The notes: generated by a model not told the origin, from the letters alone. Counted from the stretch's first letter, positions 22,345-31,970 are shown. The stretch: DNA of 64,000 nt from Prochlorococcus sp. AG-424-P23 (GCA_003210135.1 QCNK01000001.1:1-64000), one strand, 5' to 3'. Made by a program: numbers and translations.

Positions 22345-22980
22345 ATGAATAAAATACAGAAATTTTTATCAGTAGTTTTTTTTATCGCAATATTTGTTGT
22401 ATTGATCTATTTAATCCAAAATTATGGGATTGAACCCCTTAGAAATAAAATAGAAAGTATGGGAATTTGGGCTCCTTTTGGAATTTTCATACTAAGGGGG
22501 ATCAGTATTATATTACCAGCTCTTCCAAGTTCAGCTTATTCACTACTAGCTGGTTCATTATTAGGATTTCAAAAAGGTTATATGACAATAATCTTTTCTG
22601 ATATTGTTTTTTGCCAAGCTGCTTTCTTTATTGCAAGAAATTATGGGCGAGTCCCTGTCAGGAAATTAGTAGGCCCAAAAGCGATGAAAAAAATTGAAAG
22701 TTTTAATCAAAACCAACTAGAAGAAAATTTCTTTCTCATGACAGGTTTACTTATGACTGGCCTTTTTGATTTTCTAAGCTACGCAATTGGTATAGGAGGA
22801 ACTCGCTGGAAAATATTCACTCCAGCATTATTAATAAGTCTTCTAATCAGTGATTCTATACTAGTAGCTGTAGGAGCTGGTGTTAGTCAGGGAGCAGGAT
22901 TATTTTTAGGAGTAGCTCTTTTGGGAATGTTTGCATTAGCTACTATTTCAGGATTAGCAAAAAATAAAATGCCTAAATAA
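22345..22980 (+). CDS. TVP38/TMEM64-family (DedA-like) membrane protein
   Basis: The 211-residue product has a hydrophobic N-terminal helix (8-25) and further membrane segments near 42-62, 64-100, 130-150, 155-178 and 182-205. The central RGISIILPALPSSAYSLLAG and the conserved glycine/arginine positions (FIARNYGRVPVRKLVG) fit the SNARE-associated/TVP38 family. Members are inner-membrane proteins, some implicated in lipid scrambling or membrane homeostasis, so the exact role is unknown. It stands between the secreted protein gene (divergent) and the 59-residue gene. Confidence 0.85.
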   Translation: MNKIQKFLSVVFFIAIFVVLIYLIQNYGIEPLRNKIESMGIWAPFGIFILRGISIILPALPSSAYSLLAGSLLGFQKGYMTIIFSDIVFCQAAFFIARNYGRVPVRKLVGPKAMKKIESFNQNQLEENFFLMTGLLMTGLFDFLSYAIGIGGTRWKIFTPALLISLLISDSILVAVGAGVSQGAGLFLGVALLGMFALATISGLAKNKMPK

Positions 22981-23098
22981 CAACACAATTAAAAATTCTC
23001 TAATCAAAATAGAGAGATATGACATTTTTGCAAACAACAACTAAATAAATAAGAATTCATGCAAGAATAGATATCGATTATTTTTTTAAAGTTCTTAG

Positions 23099-23278
23099 AT
23101 GACTCCATTTAGACCGACTTCACATGATCGCCCTGGAGAACAAATATCAACCACTCCTTCTGGATTAAAAGTAACTTCTGCAAAGAGATTAATGGTGGAT
23201 TCAATGGTAAGAATGATTCAAAAAGCAGAAAATCATTCAGTAGAAGATAAACTTGACGAAGAATCTAACATCAATTAA
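23099..23278 (+). CDS. Small conserved-looking protein, 59 residues
   Basis: The reading frame runs ATG to TAA: it starts [20 protein letters not shown] and ends DEESNIN. It is soluble, with a proline-rich head and a charged helical tail ([19 protein letters not shown]). No function is recognised. The downstream cpeS frame begins inside it, overlapping by 26 bases, which suggests the two are translated together. Confidence 0.6.
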   Translation: MTPFRPTSHDRPGEQISTTPSGLKVTSAKRLMVDSMVRMIQKAENHSVEDKLDEESNIN

Positions 23279-23801
23279 TCAATTCATCCAAAAAAGCATA
23301 GGAGAGTGGAAATCCATAAGAAGTACTCATACTTTAGCTTTTCAAGAATTTGAAAACTCAACTAGTAGAATATACATAAAAAGTGTTAACTCAAAAAATA
23401 AAAAAGTAGTTGAAATTTTTAAAAATTACAAATTAAGTTTAAATCTAGAATGCATAGCCATTTCTATAAAATGGCATGTTAGTAGTGATTGGGATGATGA
23501 TATAAATGAGGTTGATGAAACTATTTTGATATTTTTACCCAAAGATGAAAATTCAGGAATTGTTTTACGAAACAAAGGTTATACAGAATCATTTATTTCA
23601 TCATCCAATTATTTTGTTGATGAACAAAATAATTTACACCTTAAAACTATTTACAAATCAAAAGTTTCAGAAGAAAGAATTTCCTTTTTATCCACTCATA
23701 TAAGATCCAGATTTTCTACTATTAGAAATCTAGGAAATAACACAGTAATACAAACTTCCCACACTTCAGAAATAAGGAATTTAGCTAGTTTAAAAGATTA
23801 A
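23253..23801 (+). CDS. cpeS: Phycobiliprotein chromophore lyase, CpcS/CpeS family
   Basis: The 182-residue product (TTG start; no ATG or GTG is available before the conserved region) matches the CpeS lipocalin-type lyases: [14 protein letters not shown] at residues 15-28, [13 protein letters not shown], a GYTESFI segment, [19 protein letters not shown], and a final SEIRNL. CpeS attaches phycoerythrobilin to Cys-82 of beta-phycoerythrin. The adjacent converging gene encodes exactly such a protein with that cysteine kept. The two genes overlap by 17 bases at their 3' ends. Confidence 0.9.
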   Translation: MTKNLTSINQFIQKSIGEWKSIRSTHTLAFQEFENSTSRIYIKSVNSKNKKVVEIFKNYKLSLNLECIAISIKWHVSSDWDDDINEVDETILIFLPKDENSGIVLRNKGYTESFISSSNYFVDEQNNLHLKTIYKSKVSEERISFLSTHIRSRFSTIRNLGNNTVIQTSHTSEIRNLASLKD

Positions 23802-24297
23802 TTATCCTTTCAAATTGAAACTCTGTTTCAGAAATTAAATTGGGAAGGAAGCCTTTTTTTCCCTGCATATTATTAACTGTTGAGTTTAAATCAGAGATTG
23901 TTGCATCTCGCATTAATTCAATAACCCTTCTTGCATTTCTTAAAGGTACCCCAAGAGCAAGATAAGTATTTTTAAGATCCTTCAAACAACTTTTTTCTAA
24001 AACTGATTCGTCATTAGAAATTAAAAGATAAGCAACAATCCTAAGGATTATTTCTCCATCTCTTAAACAAACGGACATCTTGTTAGTTGTATTTAAAGAT
24101 ATTTTTGAATTAACTGAATCTTGATTTTCGCAAATCATTGCAGTAACAGCGTCTGCTGCAATCGCATGTGAATTATTGGTTATTGATGTTATTGCATCTA
24201 ATCTCGAGTTTGCACTATTAATAAAATCTTTAATGTTGCTTAAATCATTTAATTTCTTATCAGCGGACAATAGTTGATTATTCTTTGAAACTGACAT
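23785..24297 (-). CDS. cpeB: Degenerate phycoerythrin beta subunit
   Basis: The 170-residue product aligns with beta-phycoerythrin: [15 protein letters not shown] near 29-43, [10 protein letters not shown] near 49-58, [19 protein letters not shown] near 74-92, and [19 protein letters not shown]. Cys77 in CLRDG corresponds to the Cys-82 bilin site. The other usual bilin cysteines (50/61 and the C-terminal site) are absent. No cpeA alpha gene lies next to it. High-light Prochlorococcus are known to keep only such a divergent beta subunit, whose role is unsettled. It is divergent from the 66-residue gene across 177 bases. Confidence 0.92.
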   Translation of the reverse strand: MSVSKNNQLLSADKKLNDLSNIKDFINSANSRLDAITSITNNSHAIAADAVTAMICENQDSVNSKISLNTTNKMSVCLRDGEIILRIVAYLLISNDESVLEKSCLKDLKNTYLALGVPLRNARRVIELMRDATISDLNSTVNNMQGKKGFLPNLISETEFQFERIINLLN

Positions 24298-24474
24298 TCC
24301 TGAAGTAAAAATTTAAAGTAAGATTTTAAGACTAGTACAAAGCTTGCAAAAACAATACAATTTCAAAATTAACGCAACGCTTCTTAATTAATAACTTCAT
24401 TCCAAAGTGATAGTTGAAATAATTCAAATAAAAAATTTTTTTCCGCTAATATAAGTCTACGTTTTAATAAAGTT

Positions 24475-24675
24475 TTGGATCAGCAAGATTTAAAATTATC
24501 AAAGAAACTTATTTCCTCATATAAAAAGAGATTGGAAAAAGAAATTCTTGACCGAAGTATTAAATTAAGAATGCCTCAATATAAATTTGAAGAAATAATT
24601 AATAACAACAATGAACTTATAAATTTAAAAAAAGCTTTAGAACACCTAGAAACGGAATCTGAACCTCATAAGTAA
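24475..24675 (+). CDS. Small charged protein upstream of the UvrD-like helicase
   Basis: The 66-residue product starts at TTG and is highly charged and helical (KKLISSYKKRLEKEIL, KKALEHLETESEPHK). It has no membrane segment or recognisable domain. It ends 10 bases before the helicase start, so the two are probably cotranscribed. The start codon choice is uncertain. Confidence 0.6.
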   Translation: MDQQDLKLSKKLISSYKKRLEKEILDRSIKLRMPQYKFEEIINNNNELINLKKALEHLETESEPHK

Positions 24676-24685
24676 AATCTGTTTT

Positions 24686-27112
24686 TTGAAAAACCTTCCA
24701 AAAGTGTCTCAAACTAACAATTTCCTTTTTAAGTCTTTAAACAATGCACAACTTCAAGCAGTAAAACATGTTTATGGACCATTATTAGTTGTAGCTGGTG
24801 CTGGCAGCGGCAAGACAAAAGCTCTTACTCACAGAATTGCAAATCTTATTGAAAACAACTCTATAGATCCCTACAACATTCTTGCGGTCACTTTTACTAA
24901 CAAAGCTGCTAAAGAAATGAAAGCAAGATTAGAGGTTCTTCTAGCCCAAGAATTAGCTTTTAATCAATTTGGTCAGCCTTGGACAACTCTTAAAGAAATT
25001 GATCAAAATCAATTAAGAACAAACGTTCACCAAGAGAGGCTTCAGAACCTTTGGATAGGTACTTTCCATTCTTTATTTTCAAGACTTCTGAGATACGATA
25101 TTGAAAAATATACTGATCCAGAAGGCCTAAAATGGACAAGGCAATTTTCAATTTACGATGAAACAGATTCTCAAACATTAGTAAAAGAAATTATCAGTCA
25201 AGAAATGAATCTTGACCCAAAAAGATATGATCCCAAAAAGATTAAAAGATTAATAAGTAATGCTAAAAATCAATGCTTAACTTCTAATGATCTTTTAGAA
25301 AAAGCAGATAATAATTTTGATAAAACAGTTGCAGAAGCCTACAAAAGATATAGGATTTCGCTCTCAAAAAATAATTCTTTAGACTTTGATGATCTTCTAC
25401 TTTTGCCCGTTTTCTTATTGAGGCAAAATGATATAGTCAGAGATTACTGGCACAAAAGATTTAAACATATTTTAGTTGATGAATATCAAGATACAAATAG
25501 AACACAATATGAACTTATAAAATTAATTACGGCTGGGAAAACTGAACCAAAAAAATTCTTCGATTGGGAAGATCGGTCAATTTTTGTAGTTGGAGATGCT
25601 GATCAAAGTATTTATAGTTTCAGAGCAGCTGACTTCAGAATTTTAATTGGTTTTCAAGAAGATTTTAAAACTTCAATCAACGACGATACAAAATCATCTT
25701 TAATTAAATTAGAAGAAAATTATAGGTCATCTTCCAATATTCTTGATGCTGCAAACTCACTAATTGAAAACAACTCTGAAAGAATTGACAAAGTTTTAAA
25801 GGCTACAAAAGAAAAAGGCGAACTTTTAACGTTACTCAGCTGTGATGATGAAATTTCCGAGGCAGAAGCAATTACCAATAAAATAAAATCACTCAATAAC
25901 TATAATCAAAACCCAATTTGGAAAAATTTTGCAATTTTATATCGAACCAGAGCTCAGTCAAGAGTATTAGAAGAATCTCTTGTAAGGTGGCGCATTCCCT
26001 ACACAATTTTTGGAGGATTGCGTTTTTATGATAGAAGAGAAATTAAAGATGCAATAGCATATTTGAAAGTTCTGGTTAATTCTTCTGATAACGTTAGTCT
26101 TTTACGAATCATAAATGTTCCTAGAAGAGGGATAGGTAAGACTACTATTCAAAAACTCAATGAACTATCTAATAGATTAAATATCCCATTATGGGAGGTT
26201 CTTAATGATAAGCAAAGTCTTGAAGACACAATAGGTCGATCATCAAAAGGAATTAATAAATTTACGGAAGTTATGAATGATCTACTGTGTTACCTAGAAA
26301 ATTCAGGTCCAGCTCAACTACTACAACTTATATTAGAAAAAAGTGGTTATTTAAGTGACTTGCTCTCTAGTGGGACTGAAGAATCTGAAGATAGAAGAAA
26401 TAACTTACAAGAACTAATTAATGCAGCTACTCAATATGAAGAAGAAACAGAAAGTGGAGATGTAGAGGGATTTCTTTCTACAGCAGCCTTAACAACTGAT
26501 AATGATACGAAGAAAAATAATCCTAACTCTGTAACTCTCATGACTCTGCATAATAGTAAAGGTTTAGAATTTCAAAATGTTTTTATCACTGGGCTAGAAC
26601 AAGGTCTTTTCCCTAGCCATAGATCAATAGATACTCCCTCACTTCTTGAAGAAGAAAGAAGATTATGCTATGTAGGTATTACTAGAGCTAAAGAAAGAGT
26701 TTTCTTGAGTCATGCCAGAGAAAGAAGATTATGGGGTGGAATGCGTGAAGCAACAATTCCTTCAATATTCCTTTCGGAAATACCTGAAGATTTAATTGAT
26801 GGCGAATTACCACAAACTGGTGGTGCTTCGCTTAGAAGAGATTGGCATCTTGATCGTTTAACTAGAGTTGATCGAAACAATCCAAATGAATTTGTTAACA
26901 AACCAATAAATGCAGTAAGAAAATTATATTCAGGTCCCAGTAAAGGGAAAAACTGGCTAGTTGGAGATATGCTAATTCACTCAAAGTTTGGGAAAGGTGA
27001 AATCATACATATTTTTGGAAGTGGGGAAAAAATATCTTTAGCAGTAAAATTTGGTGATAAAGGAAGTAAAATTCTAGATCCTAGATTAGCTCCAATTCGT
27101 TATGTAAGTTAA
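24686..27112 (+). CDS. pcrA: UvrD/PcrA-family DNA helicase
   Basis: The 808-residue product is a superfamily 1 ATP-dependent 3'-5' helicase. It has the Q motif LNNAQLQAV at 18-26, Walker A AGAGSGKT at 37-44, motif II VDEYQDTNR near 264, motif III GDADQSIYSFRGA-like sequence GDADQSIYSFRAAD, and the late motifs TLHNSKGLEF and VGITRAKERV. It functions in nucleotide excision and mismatch repair and in removing replication obstacles. Translation starts at TTG; no other start precedes the helicase motifs. The C-terminal tail (about 770-805) resembles the PcrA KFGKGEI/HxxFG tail. Confidence 0.94.
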   Translation: MKNLPKVSQTNNFLFKSLNNAQLQAVKHVYGPLLVVAGAGSGKTKALTHRIANLIENNSIDPYNILAVTFTNKAAKEMKARLEVLLAQELAFNQFGQPWTTLKEIDQNQLRTNVHQERLQNLWIGTFHSLFSRLLRYDIEKYTDPEGLKWTRQFSIYDETDSQTLVKEIISQEMNLDPKRYDPKKIKRLISNAKNQCLTSNDLLEKADNNFDKTVAEAYKRYRISLSKNNSLDFDDLLLLPVFLLRQNDIVRDYWHKRFKHILVDEYQDTNRTQYELIKLITAGKTEPKKFFDWEDRSIFVVGDADQSIYSFRAADFRILIGFQEDFKTSINDDTKSSLIKLEENYRSSSNILDAANSLIENNSERIDKVLKATKEKGELLTLLSCDDEISEAEAITNKIKSLNNYNQNPIWKNFAILYRTRAQSRVLEESLVRWRIPYTIFGGLRFYDRREIKDAIAYLKVLVNSSDNVSLLRIINVPRRGIGKTTIQKLNELSNRLNIPLWEVLNDKQSLEDTIGRSSKGINKFTEVMNDLLCYLENSGPAQLLQLILEKSGYLSDLLSSGTEESEDRRNNLQELINAATQYEEETESGDVEGFLSTAALTTDNDTKKNNPNSVTLMTLHNSKGLEFQNVFITGLEQGLFPSHRSIDTPSLLEEERRLCYVGITRAKERVFLSHARERRLWGGMREATIPSIFLSEIPEDLIDGELPQTGGASLRRDWHLDRLTRVDRNNPNEFVNKPINAVRKLYSGPSKGKNWLVGDMLIHSKFGKGEIIHIFGSGEKISLAVKFGDKGSKILDPRLAPIRYVS

Positions 27113-27117
27113 AACTC

Positions 27118-28365
27118 ATGAACGATATCTCTGATTACATCCAAGGGGAATTAATCAAAACTCCATTTAATCTATATAACCTAATTGCTAAATACATAGA
27201 ATCCAATAACAATACTAAGGTAGCTTTTGTTGGCGGTTATTTAAGAGATTTATTAATTAGTAAATTCCACAAAAAATCGTTTTCTAAACCTGTAGATATT
27301 GATCTTGTTATTGAAGGATCCTCTATTTCTCTTGCAAAATTTATAAAAAAAAATATTGTAAATGTAGATTTATGTTTAATCAAAGAATTTAATTTATACA
27401 ACACTGTAGAAATAAATATTAATGACTATAAAATTGATATTGCTTCTGCAAGAAAAGAAATTTATTCTGCTCCAGGCTTAAATCCCACAGTAAATAAAAG
27501 TACTATTGAGGAGGATCTTAAGAGAAGAGATTTCACTATAAATTGCATAGCCTTCGAGGTCTCGACAAGGAAAATCTATGATCTTTATGGAGGAATTTCT
27601 GATATAAAAAGTAAAAGATTGAACTTACTTCACAGTAAAAGTATTTCAGATGATCCAAGTAGATTAATTAGATGTGCAAAATATGCTTCAAGGTTAGATT
27701 TCAATATTTCAAATAATTCCCTCAAACAATCTCAAGAAACAGTTAGAAAATGGCCATGGAAAAGTTCAGAAACTCATCAGAAAATGATTTACCCTCCTGC
27801 ACTAGGCATCCGAATAAGGATGGAACTAGCTGAAATATGCAAACATGATAATTTGACTAATGTAATTTCGATAATTCATAAATGGGGAATTATCTCAATC
27901 TTAAATGAAAATATTAAAGTCGATAAAAGGTTTTTAAGAGGACTAAATTGGATTAAGAAGTTAAAGGGAAATCATATGCTTTACTTATTAAAAGATTCAG
28001 AAGATTTAGAAAAAGCATGTCAAAGATTTTTGGTCAATAATAGTGAGATAAAAATATTAGAAGATTATTTAAATATCAAAAAGACATTAAATACAAACCA
28101 AAAAAAATTCAGTCATTTTTCTCCATCAAGTTGGACAGAATTTATTGAGGATAGAAACCTTAATGATGAGACAGTCAAATTATTAATTTGTGATGGAGGA
28201 CCATACTGGCGTAAATTGTATAAGTGGTTATTTATTTACAAATTCATAAAATCAAAAAAAGATGGAGAAAAATTAAAAAAAGAAGGATGGCAGCCAGGGA
28301 AGGAGATGGGAAAGGAAATCAAAAGATTAAGATATTTGGAAATTGACAAATTAAATAGAAATTAA
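27118..28365 (+). CDS. tRNA nucleotidyltransferase / poly(A) polymerase family protein
   Basis: The 415-residue product has the class II nucleotidyltransferase head: FVGGYLRDLL at 38-47, PVDIDLVIEG with metal-binding Asp60 and Asp62, KIDIASARKE, and RRDFTINCI near 135-143. An RCAKYASRLDF helical region follows. Cyanobacteria often divide CCA addition between A- and CC-adding enzymes of this family, so whether it adds A, CC or CCA cannot be told. It follows the helicase by five bases and directly abuts the converging SelD fusion gene. Confidence 0.9.
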   Translation: MNDISDYIQGELIKTPFNLYNLIAKYIESNNNTKVAFVGGYLRDLLISKFHKKSFSKPVDIDLVIEGSSISLAKFIKKNIVNVDLCLIKEFNLYNTVEININDYKIDIASARKEIYSAPGLNPTVNKSTIEEDLKRRDFTINCIAFEVSTRKIYDLYGGISDIKSKRLNLLHSKSISDDPSRLIRCAKYASRLDFNISNNSLKQSQETVRKWPWKSSETHQKMIYPPALGIRIRMELAEICKHDNLTNVISIIHKWGIISILNENIKVDKRFLRGLNWIKKLKGNHMLYLLKDSEDLEKACQRFLVNNSEIKILEDYLNIKKTLNTNQKKFSHFSPSSWTEFIEDRNLNDETVKLLICDGGPYWRKLYKWLFIYKFIKSKKDGEKLKKEGWQPGKEMGKEIKRLRYLEIDKLNRN

Positions 28366-30537
28366 TTACATTTTTAAAACCTCTCCAACCTTGTACCATT
28401 TATCCTTTAGAACATTTTCATATTTACGATTGCAGCTAATCAACAAGGGTCCACATGTTTGAGGATCTAATAGTAATGATATTCTCTCATTAAAAGTCTC
28501 TTGATCTAATGAATTTTCGTTTAAAAAATTAATTATTCTTTTTTTCTCATTTACTTTATAAATTTTGTCAAAAATTTCTTTATTAGATTCAAAAAAAGTA
28601 CTTTTAACATCTTTTCTTATTAAATCAAATATTCCAGGATAAGCTTTAAATGCAAATAAATCTAATAAAACTTTTAGTGGCTCAAGATTTTTGCTTTGCC
28701 TATATAAATTAGATGATTCAACCATTTCTTTAAGATGTCCAATAAATCCATATCCAGTAATGTCAGTCGCAGCATTTACTAATGATTCTTTAAATTGATT
28801 TTGAAAAAGATAAATTTCATCAATCAAATATTGCTGACTCTTTACTAAATTATTAATTACTTCAGAAGAACTACATAGCATATTAATATTTTGCATTTGA
28901 CCGGCAAAGTAAATCCCAACACCCAGAGGTCTAGACATCATGAGAATATCTCCAATATTCATTCCAGATTTAAGCCATGGTTTTGATCCATTTTTTAAAA
29001 TGCCTTGAACTGTTAAAGAAATATCTAATCCTAATGAATAAGGTTTATTTACTAAACTTCTTGACTCGAAAGTATGGCCTCCAAGTAATTCACCTCCATG
29101 ATCCTCAACTATTGATTTAATACCTTGAAGTGATTGAGAAAAGAGGTAACTCTGAAATTCCCTTTCAACTTTTGGTAATGAAATTAAAGCCTGCGCTGAT
29201 GAAAGTTTTGCTCCACATGCCCACAAATCTGAGCAAGCATGCAAAGTGGTAATTTTTGCATTAAGCCAAGGATCACTTACCAAAGCAGGAAATCCATCTA
29301 CACTTTGCAAGATAATATCTTGACCATTTTGATATATCTCAACGGAATCTTCAGGTGATGAGGCAAAAGAATTTAAATTAGAATTTATTAATGATTTATT
29401 CAAAACAAACTGAGGAATTTTAGCTGCACATCCTCTGCAATCATTTAATGAAATATTTTTTTCACTACTTTTCATAATTAGCCTTTTTGATCTGAACTTT
29501 TTAATAAAGTTGAGATCAATTTTATGCTTTAAAATCCAAAAAATAAAAGAAGGGCCGAAAACAAAATTGCGGTAAATAGCAAAAGCCTTTGGATGATGGC
29601 TTGGAAATATATTTACTATTTGCAATCCGATCTTTTGAGGAAACCACTTTTTTAATGATCTCCCTTCTATATCTTTTTTTAGATTTTGTACTAATGTATT
29701 TACAACTTTTACTGCAAAAACTCCCGATGCTGGTCTTTTTGCTGAACCTACAACTGCGCAATCACCGACAGCAAAGATTCCAGAGAAACTTTTTATCTGC
29801 AAATTCTGATTTGTAATTATTCTGCCATAAGAATCTAAATCTAATAATTTTTTTTGTGCCCATAACGGAGCTGTATTTCCAGTACATAAAAGAATCTTGC
29901 CATAATCAAAATTAAGTTTTTCAACTAAATCAATATTGGAATTCCCTAAACTTTTTAGAATTGTATTATTAATTTTTCTTGAATCACATAGTAGTTTTAA
30001 AGGTCTATATCCCCATCTTTTTCTCAAAGCATATGATACTTCAATTGCAGCAAGGCCACTACCAACAATTACAAATGGAAGTTCATTAACTGAATCAAAA
30101 ATGTCCTCTTTTAGTATTGAGTCATAAGCACTTAAAAAAGGTTTAATTGAAAAAGCATTTCGATTTTTAACTAGTGATTCAAATTCTTTTGGAATTATTG
30201 TTTGACTTCCATAATTAAGCACCAACTTCGAATAATTAACTGAAGGTCTATTTCTTAAAACAATTTTCTTTAAATTGAAATCAATATCCTTTACTTCTTC
30301 CTCTATAAAAGATACTTTTGCATTTTTTGCTAAAGATTTTATATCAATTAAACTCTCTTCTAAAGTGACTGATTTTGAAATCACAGATGGGAATATAGCA
30401 GAATAAACCAAATGGGAATCTCTAGATATAATTGAAACAGGAATTTCTGGCATTAATTTCGGAAACATTAACCATTTCTTTAATAAAGAAACATTTGAGT
30501 GTCCTCCTCCAATTAGTACCAGATGATTAAAAGTCAT
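28366..30537 (-). CDS. selD: FAD-dependent oxidoreductase fused to selenide water dikinase
   Basis: The 723-residue product has two domains. Residues 1-355 form a pyridine-nucleotide-disulfide/NDH-2-type oxidoreductase, with FAD motif LIGGGHSNVS at 8-17, a second nucleotide motif VGSGLAAIEVSYALR and the C-terminal GIFAVGDCAVVG. Residues about 360-723 are SelD: DCRGCAAK near 365 keeps the catalytic cysteine and lysine but replaces the next cysteine by alanine, then LLGGHTFES and ATDITGYGFIGH. The fusion is known in cyanobacteria and suggests selenide or a reduced substrate is handed between domains; that is inference. It abuts the preceding gene with no spacer. Confidence 0.88.
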   Translation of the reverse strand: MTFNHLVLIGGGHSNVSLLKKWLMFPKLMPEIPVSIISRDSHLVYSAIFPSVISKSVTLEESLIDIKSLAKNAKVSFIEEEVKDIDFNLKKIVLRNRPSVNYSKLVLNYGSQTIIPKEFESLVKNRNAFSIKPFLSAYDSILKEDIFDSVNELPFVIVGSGLAAIEVSYALRKRWGYRPLKLLCDSRKINNTILKSLGNSNIDLVEKLNFDYGKILLCTGNTAPLWAQKKLLDLDSYGRIITNQNLQIKSFSGIFAVGDCAVVGSAKRPASGVFAVKVVNTLVQNLKKDIEGRSLKKWFPQKIGLQIVNIFPSHHPKAFAIYRNFVFGPSFIFWILKHKIDLNFIKKFRSKRLIMKSSEKNISLNDCRGCAAKIPQFVLNKSLINSNLNSFASSPEDSVEIYQNGQDIILQSVDGFPALVSDPWLNAKITTLHACSDLWACGAKLSSAQALISLPKVEREFQSYLFSQSLQGIKSIVEDHGGELLGGHTFESRSLVNKPYSLGLDISLTVQGILKNGSKPWLKSGMNIGDILMMSRPLGVGIYFAGQMQNINMLCSSSEVINNLVKSQQYLIDEIYLFQNQFKESLVNAATDITGYGFIGHLKEMVESSNLYRQSKNLEPLKVLLDLFAFKAYPGIFDLIRKDVKSTFFESNKEIFDKIYKVNEKKRIINFLNENSLDQETFNERISLLLDPQTCGPLLISCNRKYENVLKDKWYKVGEVLKM

Positions 30538-30547
30538 TTACATCACT

Positions 30548-31441
30548 ATGAATAAAGAACATTTATTACCAATTGAAAAATCAAGATTAGGAGTGATTGG
30601 TGGAAGTGGATTTTATTCAATGGATCAAATAGAGTTCTTAAGAGATCTAGAAATCAATACTCCCTATGGTAAACCTTCTGATTCAATAAAAGTATATAAT
30701 CTTGGAAACCTAGAGATAGCATTTATTCCTAGACATGGCAGAACACATAGTTTAAATCCTTCTGAAATCCCTTACAAAGCTAATATTTGGGCTCTAAGAT
30801 CAATAGGAGTAAGATGGATTATTGCTCCATCAGCAGTTGGTTCATTACAAGAACAGATAAGGCCTCTTGATATAGTGGTCCCAGATCAATTTATAGACAG
30901 AACAAAAAATAGACCTGCAACATTCTTTAACGAGGGAGCTGTTGCTCACGTAACTATGGGAGATCCCTTCTGCACAAATTTATCACGTATATTAAGTGAA
31001 ATTGGAGAAAAAAATATTCCAGGGGGTAGACAATTGCATAGAGGTGGTACCTATCTAGCAATGGAAGGTCCCGCTTTCTCAACTAGAGCAGAATCTAATT
31101 TATATAGGAGTTGGGGATGTTCAATAATTGGAATGACTAACCACACAGAAGCAAGATTAGCTAAAGAAGCTGAAATAGCTTACTCCTCCTTATCTATGGT
31201 TACTGATTATGATTGCTGGCATCAAACTCATCAAGAAGTTTCTGTAGAGATGGTTTTGGATAATCTTAGATCAAATACTGAAGTTGCTAATAAAATAATA
31301 TTTGAAGTAGCTAAATTAATTGAAAAAGAAAGACCAAAAAGTAAATCTCATTTTTCATTAAAAGATGGATTGATAACCCAAAAAGAAAATATCCCAAGTT
31401 CTACAAAAGAGAAACTAAGGATATTTACCGATTCTTATTAG
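30548..31441 (+). CDS. mtnP: S-methyl-5'-thioadenosine phosphorylase
   Basis: The 297-residue product has the MTAP/PNP family motifs: GVIGGSGFYSM near 15-25, the phosphate-binding FIPRHGRTHSLNPSEIPYKAN near 58-78, and the methyltransferase-like TRAESNLYRSWG then GMTNHTEARLAKEAEI around 180-200. It splits methylthioadenosine to adenine and methylthioribose-1-phosphate in the methionine salvage pathway. Divergent from the SelD fusion with ten bases between starts, so both promoters must overlap neighbouring coding sequence. Confidence 0.94.
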   Translation: MNKEHLLPIEKSRLGVIGGSGFYSMDQIEFLRDLEINTPYGKPSDSIKVYNLGNLEIAFIPRHGRTHSLNPSEIPYKANIWALRSIGVRWIIAPSAVGSLQEQIRPLDIVVPDQFIDRTKNRPATFFNEGAVAHVTMGDPFCTNLSRILSEIGEKNIPGGRQLHRGGTYLAMEGPAFSTRAESNLYRSWGCSIIGMTNHTEARLAKEAEIAYSSLSMVTDYDCWHQTHQEVSVEMVLDNLRSNTEVANKIIFEVAKLIEKERPKSKSHFSLKDGLITQKENIPSSTKEKLRIFTDSY

Positions 31442-31483
31442 GCTTATTTGAAGTAAGTGATTATCAGGTCAAGGAATGGATTT

Positions 31484-31681
31484 TTAGCCTCCAGCTCCAA
31501 CGCCTTGGTATGAACCATAAAAGAATATACCTAAAACGAAGATAACTGCAATTCCACCTGCTGTAGCAACAAGCCATAGCGGAAGAGTTCCTTCAGTCCA
31601 TCTCCTTTCCCATGCAACTGCTGGTCTACCGTCGGGAAGTCTATCTGGAATTCTTCCATCAGGTCCTTTTAATTTACTCAT
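31484..31681 (-). CDS. psbJ: Photosystem II reaction centre protein J
   Basis: The 65-residue product begins [20 protein letters not shown] and has a single transmembrane helix (about 35-55) ending [10 protein letters not shown], the PsbJ pattern with the longer N-terminus seen in Prochlorococcus. It is the last gene of psbEFLJ, nine bases after psbL. Confidence 0.97.
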   Translation of the reverse strand: MSKLKGPDGRIPDRLPDGRPAVAWERRWTEGTLPLWLVATAGGIAVIFVLGIFFYGSYQGVGAGG

Positions 31682-31690
31682 AGTTTTAAT

Positions 31691-31810
31691 TTAATTGAAA
31701 AAGTAACTGGAAAATAAAATTCCCAATACAAAGACTGATAGTAAGCCTAAATAAAGGCTTGTACGATTAAGTTCAACTGGAACTTTGTTAGGATTTTCGT
31801 TTACTTGCAT
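31691..31810 (-). CDS. psbL: Photosystem II reaction centre protein L
   Basis: The 39-residue product [20 protein letters not shown]... ends [11 protein letters not shown] and is the canonical PsbL. A longer in-frame extension upstream overlaps psbF and is not real. PsbL lies near the QA site and at the monomer interface. It starts 11 bases after psbF. Confidence 0.97.
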
Positions 31811-31821
31811 GATTTTTAAAT

Positions 31822-31968
31822 TTATCGGGCTACGAATTGCATAGCAGCAATAGAACCTAAGAAGAATACTGATGGGATAGCTAGAGCGTGAACTGCTAAC
31901 CAACGGACAGTAAATATAGGATAAACGCGGACTTCCGCAGCCTGCATTGGAGCTTGAGAATTAGTCAT
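31822..31968 (-). CDS. psbF: Cytochrome b559 beta subunit
   Basis: The 48-residue product [20 protein letters not shown]... has the single helix [20 protein letters not shown] with the heme-ligating histidine (His27), and ends MQFVAR. It pairs with PsbE to bind heme b559. It starts two bases after the psbE stop. Confidence 0.97.
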
Positions 31969-31970
31969 TG

